Part shown: positions 7,037 through 14,439 of the stretch, one piece after another
How the letters are laid out: every line of letters starts with the position of its first letter
How positions within the stretch are numbered: the stretch's first letter is position 1
Notes under the pieces: model-generated
What the model saw: only the letters and a program-made list of their open reading frames with translations
Told to the model about the DNA's origin: nothing
Database searches by the model: none
Assembly (NCBI GenBank): GCA_016704325.1
Contig: JADJAG010000003.1
Coordinates: 1-21,724 of the forward strand
Length of the DNA: 21,724 bases
Direction of reading: 5' to 3'
Source of the DNA: Chitinophagaceae bacterium
GTDB lineage: Bacteria; Bacteroidota; Bacteroidia; Chitinophagales; UBA10324
Made by a program: the position numbers and the translations under genes

Positions 7037-8392
7037 ATGGATAATCCTTCCATCCTCGACCGCTTCAATAAATGGGCACGTACCTCCGTAACGCTAAAGC
7101 TGATTTCCATCGGTATACTAATTCTTATACTATTGATTCCTACCTCCATGTTGACTTCTCTTATCAGGGAGCGACAAAACATCCGCGACAATGCAACCGA
7201 TGAAGTCAGTTCGAAATGGGGATTACAGCAAACCATTGGCGGGCCGGTGATTTCGGTTCCATATAAAGAGACTGTGAAAGACGAAAATGGATTTATTGAA
7301 GAGGTAACACGCTATGCACATTTTCTTCCCGACCAGGTGAATATCACCGGCACAGTGTTACCTGAGAAACGTTACCGGGGCATTTATGTGGTGATGCTGT
7401 ATAAGGCACAACTCCATGTTTCCGGCAGTTTCAGTCATCCTGATTTTGAGCTGTTGAATATTGCGGTAAGTGACCTGCTTCCGGCCGATGCTTTTATGTC
7501 TGTAGGAATTCCTGATTTGAAGGGAATCAATGAGTCTGTTACGATGAAGGTCAATAATGAGTCATTTGCCTTTGGTCCGGGTATTCCTGTAGGTGATATT
7601 TTTTACTCCGGTATGAGCTTCCAGTTTCCGCTTGGAACAGATTCTATGTATCACTTTGAATTTGATATCAGCATCAACGGAAGCACGTCGCTTTCTTTTC
7701 TGCCTTTCGGCAAAGAAACCAATGTGCAACTCACATCACCTTGGGGCAGCCCGAGTTTTGAAGGTGCGTTTCTGCCGGATAGCAGAAGCGTGAATGACTC
7801 CGGATTTACGGCAACGTGGAAAGTGTTACAGCTAAACCGTAACTACCCGCAGCAGGGAACAGGCTCATTCATACCGGGAATACCGGATATTGGCGACCGT
7901 TTTGATTCAAGCGAATCTGATGCTGCAGCGTTTGGGGTGAAGCTCTTGCTGCCTATTGATGAATACCAAAAGACATTACGTTCTGTGAAGTATTGTATCA
8001 TGTTCATCATTATTACCTTCCTCACCTTCTTTTTTGTGGAAGTGCTCAGCAAAAGGCGCATCCATGCCATTCAGTATTTATTAGTGGGCAGTGCCATCTG
8101 TCTCTTTTATGTTTTATTGCTTTCTATTTCTGAACACCTGAGGTTTAGCTCGTCTTACCTTGTCAGTTGTGTCAGCATTCTGATCCTGGTAACGGCCTAT
8201 GTACGTTTTGTTTTCAAAAACAATATGCTCACTGCTGTTTTCGCAGGCATCCTCGCTATCCTGTATGGATTCTTTTATTCACTGCTTCAGTTGGAGGATT
8301 ACTCACTGCTTCTGGGTAGTATCGGATTGTTCATCATCCTGGCGACTATCATGTACCTTACCAGGAAAGTAGATTGGTATGGCAATGAGTAA
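7037..8392 (+). CDS. creD: CreD-family inner-membrane protein
   Basis: Integral membrane protein of the CreD (inner membrane/cell envelope integrity) family, 451 residues from ATG 7037; an upstream in-frame ATG at 7004 adds 11 residues and is less likely. One N-terminal helix (about 20-45, LKLISIGILILILLIP) is followed by the conserved RERQNIRDNATDEVSSKWG and QTIGGPVISVPY segments and a large external beta-rich domain (about 70-310). Five or six C-terminal helices follow, ending YLTRKVDWYGNE, a typical CreD tail. The length is normal and the frame intact. In enterobacteria CreD belongs to the CreBC regulon and affects envelope stress and beta-lactam tolerance; no creB or creC is next to it here. 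Upstream TTACTTTG (about 6963) resembles a -7 box with one base fewer than consensus. Confidence 0.88.
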   Translation: MDNPSILDRFNKWARTSVTLKLISIGILILILLIPTSMLTSLIRERQNIRDNATDEVSSKWGLQQTIGGPVISVPYKETVKDENGFIEEVTRYAHFLPDQVNITGTVLPEKRYRGIYVVMLYKAQLHVSGSFSHPDFELLNIAVSDLLPADAFMSVGIPDLKGINESVTMKVNNESFAFGPGIPVGDIFYSGMSFQFPLGTDSMYHFEFDISINGSTSLSFLPFGKETNVQLTSPWGSPSFEGAFLPDSRSVNDSGFTATWKVLQLNRNYPQQGTGSFIPGIPDIGDRFDSSESDAAAFGVKLLLPIDEYQKTLRSVKYCIMFIIITFLTFFFVEVLSKRRIHAIQYLLVGSAICLFYVLLLSISEHLRFSSSYLVSCVSILILVTAYVRFVFKNNMLTAVFAGILAILYGFFYSLLQLEDYSLLLGSIGLFIILATIMYLTRKVDWYGNE

Positions 8393-8611
8393 TACCTGGA
8401 TGACAAGGGATACACGAAATTATCGGGTAAAATAAATACCTGTGAAATAGCAGTTTTCCATAAACAGAAAAATGTAATCTGTGAAAAACCGTCCAATCCG
8501 TGAGGGGTACGACAAATTGGATATAGATTATTGGGTGTTGAAATTGAGTATTTGAGTAAGTGAGTAAAGCAAAGTAGTGAATACAAAGTAGCAAGTGATC
8601 GGCTTCGCCGC

Positions 8612-8664
8612 AACAATTTAACCATTTAACAATTTAGCCATTTAGCCATTTACCAATTTAACCC
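8612..8664. repeat. Degenerate 8-nt tandem array (AACCATTT type)
   Basis: Six consecutive 8-nt units without slippage: AACAATTT, AACCATTT, AACAATTT, AGCCATTT, AGCCATTT, ACCAATTT, then a partial AACCC. The period is strict while positions 2-4 vary. Not CRISPR-like: there are no spacers. Confidence 0.85.
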
Positions 8665-8743
8665 ACCAACCATTGCTCTACAAGATGAACGAATTGTCGC
8701 ACACCCAATCCGTGTTATCCGTGTACCATTATCAAGGATTGAA

Positions 8744-8751
8744 TATTTTTG
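8744..8751 (+). promoter_or_regulatory. -7 box of the LytTR gene
   Basis: TATTTTTG matches TAnnTTTG and ends 15 bp before the ATG at 8767. An apparent TTG start at 8749 is simply the end of this box. Confidence 0.45.
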
Positions 8752-8766
8752 CCCGGCAACAGCTCC

Positions 8767-9579
8767 ATGCTCAACTACCGCCCATACCGCTATAATGATG
8801 TAAAGCTCTTCATCATCCTGATTCCGTTGATATCGTCTATCAACTATTACCTTACGTATACTACCATCAGCTCAGGCTGGCGTTTTGTTTTCACTTTTCT
8901 GATTGATATTCAACAGGGTTATGTGGCCTGGTATTGTTGCAGGGCCATCATTATCTACCTCGACAAGGTCTATCCCTATGAACGAAATGTTGCCCGGCGG
9001 ATAATGATGCAAACGAGCATCACCACATTTGTCGGATTACTCGTCATCATTCTGCAAACCCTGTTGATGCATTACCTGTTTTCTGACCGGCCTTTTCCGC
9101 TTTCCTTTTTTACCATAGACATCGTCATTATTGGGATCTGGTTCCTGGTGTTAAATGGCATTTATATTGGCTTACATTACTATACAGAGTACCAGGAATC
9201 TGAGGACAGCAGGGAGCAGGAGAAAATGGTTCGCAACCAGGGATTTTTAGTGAAGTATGGCAAAAAGAACCTTTCCATTCCATTTGCAGAAATTGCCGGT
9301 TTCACCATCGAAAATGAATATGCGGTACTTACCACCACTGAACCCAAGAGCTATTATCTCGATGAATCGCTGGATGCAGTAGAACAGAAGCTGCCACCTG
9401 AATTATTTTTCCGGCTCAACAGGCAGTCCATCGTGCACCGGCAAATGGTAGTTGGTTTTGACAGGGCGGAAAATGGCAAGATCAATGTGCTGCTCAATAC
9501 CACCAGTAAATTTCCGCAGGTTATTCCCGTAAGCCGGTTGAAGGCGCCTGCTTTTAAGAATTGGTTTCAACCGGATTGA
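8767..9579 (+). CDS. Membrane-anchored LytTR-domain transcriptional regulator
   Basis: 270 residues from ATG 8767. The N-terminal half has four hydrophobic segments (near VKLFIILIPLISS, FVFTFLIDI, SITTFVGLLVIILQT and IDIVIIGIWFLVL). A short acidic/basic linker (EYQESEDSREQEKMVRNQG) leads to a C-terminal LytTR DNA-binding domain of about 100 residues: FLVKYGKKNLSIPFAEI, ENEYAVLTT, LDESLDAVEQKLPPELFFRLNRQSIVH and IPVSRLKAP are family hallmarks. Such proteins bind direct repeats near promoters. Here the sensor would be the membrane part, as there is no receiver domain and no adjacent histidine kinase. Similar architectures are frequent in Bacteroidota. It lies 374 bp after creD; whether the two are functionally linked is unknown. 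Confidence 0.88.
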   Translation: MLNYRPYRYNDVKLFIILIPLISSINYYLTYTTISSGWRFVFTFLIDIQQGYVAWYCCRAIIIYLDKVYPYERNVARRIMMQTSITTFVGLLVIILQTLLMHYLFSDRPFPLSFFTIDIVIIGIWFLVLNGIYIGLHYYTEYQESEDSREQEKMVRNQGFLVKYGKKNLSIPFAEIAGFTIENEYAVLTTTEPKSYYLDESLDAVEQKLPPELFFRLNRQSIVHRQMVVGFDRAENGKINVLLNTTSKFPQVIPVSRLKAPAFKNWFQPD

Positions 9580-9716
9580 TATTAGGACAAAGCAGCATTA
9601 TTAAAATATGCAGGCATTACTAAAGAACTGCCCTGATCTTCTATGGTTAATCTCCAAATTCACTTGCATTTCAACGGAAATTCTGCTACACTTCAACGGA
9701 ATTGACACTTATTCGC

Positions 9717-9748
9717 TTGTATTTCACTTGATACCTGCCTCATCTTTG
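9717..9748 (+). promoter_or_regulatory. Possible promoter of the barrel/serine-hydrolase pair
   Basis: TTG at 9717-9719, then 21 bp, then CATCTTTG at 9741-9748 (one mismatch to TAnnTTTG). The spacing fits Bacteroidota -33/-7 promoters. The ATG follows 22 bp later. Confidence 0.35.
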
Positions 9749-9770
9749 ACCCACAAATTTTTTAATTCTT

Positions 9771-10370
9771 ATGAAACACAAACTCCTCAAAATGTTTTTC
9801 TGGTTGTTGCTACCTGCCTTCAGTTTTGCCCAAAGCGAAGTGGCAGATACCGACTACCGCAATTTCCCGATCATTGTTAGTCTTCAGTTCCACAACTTTG
9901 CTTTACCCTTTCATGATTTAGGCAGCAATTTCATGCATGTGGGCATTGCACTTGGCACCGAAGTGAGCTTCAATGGAAAACAAAACTGGGTACAACAATT
10001 TCAGGCAGGTTATTACCTGAACAAAGAAATGGGAAACGGGTTTTTTACCTACACCCAAACAGTATTCAGGCCAACCGTATTCAGTAATTTTTATCCGGAA
10101 ATAAAGGCCGGTATCGGCTGGCAAAGAACCTTTCATCCTGTTGATGCCTACAAGTTTGAAGATGGCAGTTATGTTCCAACACCAGGAGGTAAATCGCAGC
10201 TCATAGTGCCTTTGGGAGTTTCCGTTGGTTACAATAAGTATAGCGAACAAACATACCTCTCGCCATTTGTCAGCTTCCAAGTAGTGCCTTCGCTTTTTTA
10301 TAACGATGGCATACCGCTTAGTTTTTATTCCCTCTTCCAGGTAGGCACCCGAATTCATTTAAAATACTAA
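9771..10370 (+). CDS. Outer-membrane beta-barrel-like protein, unrecognised
   Basis: 199 residues beginning with a signal peptide (MKHKLLKMFFWLLLPAFSFAQ). The mature part has alternating hydrophobic and polar beta strands rich in aromatic residues (GYYLNKEMGNGFFTYTQ; FYPEIKAGIGWQRTF; YLSPFVSFQVVPSLFY) and ends in an amphipathic strand SLFQVGTRIHLKY, typical of small outer-membrane barrels. No specific family is recognised, and the length would give about eight strands. The gene ends 12 bp before the serine hydrolase and very likely shares its transcript, which suggests an envelope role, but the link is contextual only. The stretch before it (9580-9770) is non-coding apart from the candidate promoter. 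Confidence 0.7.
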   Translation: MKHKLLKMFFWLLLPAFSFAQSEVADTDYRNFPIIVSLQFHNFALPFHDLGSNFMHVGIALGTEVSFNGKQNWVQQFQAGYYLNKEMGNGFFTYTQTVFRPTVFSNFYPEIKAGIGWQRTFHPVDAYKFEDGSYVPTPGGKSQLIVPLGVSVGYNKYSEQTYLSPFVSFQVVPSLFYNDGIPLSFYSLFQVGTRIHLKY

Positions 10371-10382
10371 AACAACAACTTT

Positions 10383-11555
10383 ATGAAATACATCACGCTT
10401 TTGTTATTGATTGCAATGACAACTTCCTGCAGCAAACAAACCTGGGAAATTGCCGGCGATACGTGTACTCTTACGGAAACGATCAACCCGGATTATTCCA
10501 AAGCCGCATCATTACAGGCAATCATCGATAAATATACCAGGCTTGGAATACCGGGTCTTGCCATTGCTACCTGGTCGCCGGAAGGCTACTGGGCCAGTGC
10601 ATCAGGATATTCAAAAATTGAAACCAGGGTGCCCATGCAACCCTGTCACCTGCAATATTCGCAGAGTGTGGCAAAAACTTATATGGCGGTAGCCATTTTA
10701 AAATTATACGAAGCCGGGAAGATCAATCTTGACGAGCAGATCACTGCTTATCTGCCTTCAGATGTGATTGAGAAAGTTACCGGAGCGGACCAGGTTACAG
10801 TGCGAATGCTGCTGAATCATACTTCCGGAATCGCAGAATACAACGACAAGCCCGCCTATGTCAGTTACCTGTTGCAGCACCCGTTGCATGTATTCAGCAC
10901 GATGGATTACCTGGATTATATTGAAGGTGCTGATATGAAATTTGAGCCGGGAAGCAAACGCAGTTACACCAACACCAACTACCTGTTGCTGGCTTTGATT
11001 GGAGACCAACTGACCGGCGATCATGCTAAATATATCCGCGAGCAGATTTTTATTCCGCTTGGGCTTATCAATACCTACTATCGTGAAGACGCAAATTACC
11101 TGGATAAACCGGCACTGGTAAACTCCTATTGGGACCGGTACAGCAACAGTGTACTTGAAAACTGCTCGCAGATGCAAAATGTAAATGTGGGTTCTTTGAT
11201 TGGTGATGACGGCATTATCGCAACTCCGATTGATTATGTGAATTTTCTGAAAGGACTTTTCGAAGGACAATTGCTTTTACCCTCCACCATGGAGCAGATG
11301 CTCACTTTTGTGAAAAATGATACCGGGCAATATTCATATGGCTATGGGTTGGGCATTCATAATGATCCGTACAAACAGCATGATGAATACGGACATACGG
11401 GAGGCGGAATTGGCGCAGGCTGTGAATTGGGCTATCTTCCTGATGTAAATACATATTTTTTCGTGGGTCTTAATATGGGTACTATTATAAGTAGTCCGAT
11501 TACCACAAGTGCTGAAAATATAAGAAGTGAAATTCTGGATGTATTGATTGAATAA
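10383..11555 (+). CDS. Beta-lactamase-fold serine hydrolase lipoprotein (class C/PBP4*-like)
   Basis: 390 residues. The N-terminus is a lipoprotein signal (LLLLIAMTTSC, lipidation expected on Cys16), so the enzyme should be anchored in a membrane facing the periplasm or surface. All three active-site motifs of the serine beta-lactamase-like superfamily are present: Ser95-V-A-Lys98 (SxxK), Tyr195-T-Asn197 (YxN) and His338-T-Gly340 (HxG). Supporting signatures are LLNHTSGI (about 144-150), KFEPGSKRSYTNTNYLLL and IGDDGIIATPIDY. Family members include D-aminopeptidases, esterases and peptidoglycan-acting DD-peptidases; the sequence alone does not tell which, and true beta-lactamase activity should not be assumed. 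Twelve bases separate it from the barrel-like gene upstream, and a strong hairpin follows at 11645-11681. Confidence 0.88.
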   Translation: MKYITLLLLIAMTTSCSKQTWEIAGDTCTLTETINPDYSKAASLQAIIDKYTRLGIPGLAIATWSPEGYWASASGYSKIETRVPMQPCHLQYSQSVAKTYMAVAILKLYEAGKINLDEQITAYLPSDVIEKVTGADQVTVRMLLNHTSGIAEYNDKPAYVSYLLQHPLHVFSTMDYLDYIEGADMKFEPGSKRSYTNTNYLLLALIGDQLTGDHAKYIREQIFIPLGLINTYYREDANYLDKPALVNSYWDRYSNSVLENCSQMQNVNVGSLIGDDGIIATPIDYVNFLKGLFEGQLLLPSTMEQMLTFVKNDTGQYSYGYGLGIHNDPYKQHDEYGHTGGGIGAGCELGYLPDVNTYFFVGLNMGTIISSPITTSAENIRSEILDVLIE

Positions 11556-11644
11556 TCCGGTTCAGGATTTTCTTCATTCAATTTTTTCTTATAAGCTTCT
11601 TCGATTTTATTTGATGGATACTTAAGAGCTTGGTTGCAAGTTCA

Positions 11645-11681
11645 AGGAAAGGATGCCGAGTTTAATTCGGCATCCTTTCCT
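11645..11681. terminator. Hairpin between convergent genes
   Basis: Perfect 15-bp stem: AGGAAAGGATGCCGA (11645-11659) against its complement at 11667-11681, 7-nt loop. It lies between the serine hydrolase (+) and the Smr gene (-), so it can serve both. The flanking T-runs are weak. Confidence 0.7.
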
Positions 11682-11717
11682 GTTAAAAGCAGTTAAGGAA
11701 AGAAACTTTCGGAACAA

Positions 11718-11972
11718 TCAAAATTTAAAATAGACAAATAACCTCCCGAAGTTCTTGCTATCGTTTTCAATACGGTGGTACTTCGGTTTAATATGCGGCT
11801 GCTGTAGAAAACGCTCCACTTTTTTGCGCAGCTGCCCGCTTCCTTTTCCCGGAATGATTTCCACTTCCCGGATTTTTTTATCGATGGCATCATCAAATGC
11901 CTGCTGTAAGGCCCTGTCTATGGCGGCACTGTTGTTGTAAATAGCGTGAAGGTCGAGTTTGATTCTGGCCAT
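11718..11972 (-). CDS. Small Smr-domain protein
   Basis: 84 residues comprising little more than one Smr domain (the domain found at the C-terminus of MutS2 and in stand-alone proteins). Visible marks: IKLDLHAIY at the N-terminus (DxH motif), then VEIIPGKGSGQLRKKVERFL (variant of HGxGxGxLR with Pro in place of the first His-Gly pair), and a final strand GRLFVYFKF. Smr domains are nicking nucleases or RNA-cleaving domains involved in recombination control or ribosome-collision rescue; whether this minimal form is active is unclear because the usual His in the loop is missing. It is downstream of cysS on the same strand, separated by two repeat arrays. No promoter was seen right upstream, where the 7-nt array abuts the start codon. 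Confidence 0.8.
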   Translation of the reverse strand: MARIKLDLHAIYNNSAAIDRALQQAFDDAIDKKIREVEIIPGKGSGQLRKKVERFLQQPHIKPKYHRIENDSKNFGRLFVYFKF

Positions 11973-11975
11973 TTT

Positions 11976-12059
11976 TGAGTCGTGAGTCGGAAGTCGGAAG
12001 TTATTAGTCGTTAGTTGTTAGTCGGAAGTCGTTAGTAGTGAGTCTTGAGTTGTGAGTGA
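11976..12059. repeat. Degenerate 7-nt tandem array (TTAGTCG/TGAGTCG type)
   Basis: Twelve consecutive 7-nt units in strict register: variants of [T/G][T/G/A]AGTCG such as TGAGTCG, GAAGTCG, TTAGTCG, TTAGTTG, TGAGTGA. The AGT core is kept in all twelve. It begins 4 bp upstream of the Smr start codon. Confidence 0.9.
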
Positions 12060-12088
12060 ATCAATAGCTTTTAATTTTTAGAAACGAA

Positions 12089-12176
12089 TCAACTCATCGG
12101 CACATTTGCACATCAGCCAATCAGCCAATCAGCACATCAACCCATCAGCACATCGGCACATCACCCCATCAAACCC
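12089..12176. repeat. Degenerate 8-nt tandem array (TCAGCACA type)
   Basis: Eleven consecutive 8-nt units in strict register, for example TCGGCACA, TTTGCACA, TCAGCCAA (twice), TCAGCACA (twice), TCACCCCA, TCAAACCC. The last unit (12169-12176) contains the stop codon of the frame-corrected cysS, so the array abuts or invades the gene end. Confidence 0.9.
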
Positions 12177-13658
12177 CCTCCCAACTCGTTCCCTCCTTAC
12201 CATCCTTTAACTGAATGCCGGCAGCAAACAGATCATCCCTGATTTTATCTGATGTGGCAAAGTCTTTTTCGATCGGGCTTCCTTCCTTAAAGAGATCAGC
12301 AGTTCCATCAATCCATTCATTTTGCTATCGTCATTTTCTTTCTCATTCTTCAGTCCGAAAATATCCGTTACAAAAGCATTGAAAGTCTTTACCAGCAATT
12401 CAAAGGTTTCTTTTTTGATGGAAGCAATAGCAAGCTGTTCATTTTTCCAGGAAAAAATTTTGGAACTCAACTCAAACAAAGAAGCCATGGCCATTGCCGT
12501 ATTGAAGTCATCATTCATGTACTCCGTGCAGGAATTCATCAACTGTAGCACCTGATTGTTTTCTTCTTCCTTATACTGAGCCGCATTTTCTTTGTAAGAA
12601 AGTTTGTTCAGCGCATCGAGTGCATTCATGAGCCGCTGCAACCCTTTTTCCGCTGCCAGCAACGCTTCATTGGAAAAATCCAGCGTGCTGCGGTAATGCG
12701 TTTGCAGAATGAAGAAGCGCAACGTCATCGGAGAATAACCCTGCTCCAGCAAGGGATGATCACCGCTGAACATCTGCGCAATAGTGATCGTATTGCCCAG
12801 CGACTTGCTCATCTTCTGTCCTTTGATCGTAATCATATTGTTGTGCATCCAGTAATTGGCCAATGCCAGGCCGGTTGCAATTTTTGTTTGCGCAATCTCG
12901 CTTTCATGATGTGGAAATAATAAATCCATTCCACCACCATGAATGTCAAAAGGAATTCCCAAATATTTCGACGACATCGCTGAGCATTCGATGTGCCATC
13001 CGGGAAATCCTTCTCCCCAGGGACTCTTCCATCGCATGAGGTGTTCGGGCGGTGCATTTTTCCAGAGTGCAAAGTCGGCGGGGTTGCGCTTTTCTCCCTG
13101 TCCTTCCAGTTCACGGCTGCCTGCAATCATCTCTTCAATTTTTCTTCCTGATAAGCGGCCGTAATCATGCTGCTTTGCATACTTGGTTACATCGAAATAC
13201 ACAGAGCCATTTACTACATATGCAAATCCTTTCGCAATAATATCTTCGATCATACTGATCTGTTCTACAATATGGCCTGTTGCAGTTGGTTCGATGCTGG
13301 GACGGATTACGTTCAGCTTATCCATCATGTCGTGATAGATGTTGGTATATTTCTGCACCAGCTCCATCGGCTCCAATTGTTCGAGCTTCGCTTTGATGGC
13401 TACTTTATCTACAGCATCTCTGTCCTCTTCCTCAAAATGACCGGCATCGGTGATGTTTCTTACATAGCGCACTTTGTATCCTGAATGCTGCAGAAACCGG
13501 TACACGATATCAAACGTTACATACGGCCGCGAATGGCCAAGATGGGTTTCACCACTTACGGTAGGCCCGCATACATACATGCCTGCATATGGAGGGTTGA
13601 TGGGAGCAAAAATTTCTTTTTCACGCGACAGGCTGTTGTATATTTTCAGAGGATTCAT
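12169..13658 (-). CDS. cysS: Cysteinyl-tRNA synthetase, frameshifted near the C-terminus
   Basis: Class I aminoacyl-tRNA synthetase charging tRNA(Cys), cytoplasmic. ATG at 13658 is chosen; a TTG at 13667 is part of the -7 box. Motifs from this ATG: the HIGH-type HLGH (39-42), KMSKS (282-286), and zinc ligands Cys30, Cys225, His250 and Glu254 (in WHIECSAM and FPHHESE). The written frame stops at 12207 with KKTLPHQIKSGM..., unlike any CysRS. Adding one A to the A5 run (T5 on the plus strand, 12264-12268) gives KKDFATSDKIRDDL...GIQLKDGKEGTSWEGV, the standard CysRS tail, ending at 12169 for 496 residues. Frame and length are otherwise normal. As the gene is essential, a homopolymer sequencing error is the likely cause. 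It probably has a very short leader. Confidence 0.95.
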
Positions 13659-13664
13659 GGCGCG

Positions 13665-13672
13665 CAAATATA
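13665..13672 (-). promoter_or_regulatory. -7 box of cysS
   Basis: On the minus strand TATATTTG (TAnnTTTG) ends 6 nt before the ATG at 13658, implying a leader of only a few bases. It is back to back with the box at 13713-13720. Confidence 0.5.
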
Positions 13673-13712
13673 GCTGATGGCAGCCATATCAGAAATGATA
13701 CACCTGTTGTAT

Positions 13713-13720
13713 TATTTTTG
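13713..13720 (+). promoter_or_regulatory. -7 box of the membrane-protein gene
   Basis: TATTTTTG matches TAnnTTTG and lies about 15 bp before the earliest plausible start codon. With 13665-13672 it forms a compact divergent promoter pair about 40 bp apart. Confidence 0.45.
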
Positions 13721-13735
13721 AGAAAATCTGACTTC

Positions 13736-14281
13736 TTGTTAAAAAGGAAATGGGTCTCCCCTGTAAGTTTTGCAATCGCCGCAGTGGCATTCTTTTTTTC
13801 GTTTCTGAACCTGACTTATTATTCAGGATCTGTCAGCACTGTGAGCGGTATAGAACTGGTCACCGGCACCCGCACTTTGAACAGTGTTTTTGAAGAATTG
13901 ATCGAATCAGCAAGTCAACCTGCAACACTTTTGTTTTACAAGTCTGCCGGACTCAACTACTTCGCGATAGCAGCCATACTGCTTGCTACAGGTGGTATGG
14001 TTTTGAGTTTGTTGTTGTTTCTTCAGCAAGAAATGTTGTTGGGTATCATTGGCCTGGCAGGAGTGTTTGCCATGTTGCTGATGCGCCTGCAGATTGATAG
14101 TCAATGGGCAATATTGTCAACAGTAACCATTAAAAACCTGTTGAATATAGAGTATGCATTTGGCTATTGGATTGCCATTGCATTTTTCCTGGTAGCGGGT
14201 TTAAGTAATTTATCAGTCTACATTGATCAACTCAACACACCCACAACCCGTAAAAGATACTCGAAAAGGTTTCCTGAGTAA
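13736..14281 (+). CDS. Four-helix membrane protein, unrecognised
   Basis: Roughly 181 residues, not recognised. Four hydrophobic segments are visible: VSFAIAAVAFFFSFLNL near the start, YFAIAAILLATGGMVLSLLLFL, LLGIIGLAGVFAMLLM directly after, and FGYWIAIAFFLVAGLSNLSVYI near the end. A loop of about 40 residues between the first two helices should face outside. The tail is basic (TTRKRYSKRFPE), so it is probably cytoplasmic. No ATG is in frame. The frame opens at TTG 13718, but that TTG is the end of the promoter box, so TTG 13736 is used here with low certainty about the start. It is divergently transcribed from cysS with a shared promoter region; no terminator was seen after it. Confidence 0.65.
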   Translation: MLKRKWVSPVSFAIAAVAFFFSFLNLTYYSGSVSTVSGIELVTGTRTLNSVFEELIESASQPATLLFYKSAGLNYFAIAAILLATGGMVLSLLLFLQQEMLLGIIGLAGVFAMLLMRLQIDSQWAILSTVTIKNLLNIEYAFGYWIAIAFFLVAGLSNLSVYIDQLNTPTTRKRYSKRFPE

Positions 14282-14411
14282 GTTGGCGCATTACAGGTTA
14301 TTATTGCTTGATTAAGTGAGTAGGAGCATGACGAATGCAGTTGAATTAGTATTGCAATCCCTATCAGGCATGTCAGGCAAAACTTCCCCTAACAAATACT
14401 ATTATTCCTGT

Positions 14412-14419
14412 TAATTTTG
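14412..14419 (+). promoter_or_regulatory. -7 box of glyA
   Basis: TAATTTTG matches TAnnTTTG and ends 20 bp before the glyA ATG. No clear -33 TTG at standard spacing. Confidence 0.45.
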
Positions 14420-14439
14420 GCACCTTACTTCCTGCTACT

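Larger units (their letters stand above)
8393..8766. other. Repeat-rich intergenic region between creD and the LytTR gene
   Basis: 374 bp without a credible gene. It contains: ATCTGTG/ATCCGTG words at about 8477-8500 and again at 8708-8722; a loose array of 8-nt GTGAGTA/TTGAGTA units at 8543-8566, followed by two CAAAGTAG words 14 nt apart; a clear 8-nt array at 8612-8664; and the promoter box at 8744-8751. No terminator hairpin was found for creD. Confidence 0.6.

Noticed and set aside
8749..8766. TTG start for the LytTR gene at 8749
   Set aside because: The TTG is the last part of the TATTTTTG promoter box. The same trap occurs at 13665-13667 (cysS) and 13718-13720 (membrane protein).
9670..9701. 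Direct repeat TTCAACGGAA (twice, 22 bp apart) as an operator
   Set aside because: Only two short copies with no symmetry; insufficient to claim a binding site.
9608..9880. 90-aa plus-strand ORF before the barrel-like gene
   Set aside because: Overlaps the signal peptide of the 9771 gene in another frame and has shadow-like composition; the candidate promoter lies inside it.
11976..12176. CRISPR array
   Set aside because: Units are 7 or 8 nt, directly abutting, with no unique spacers and no cas genes nearby.
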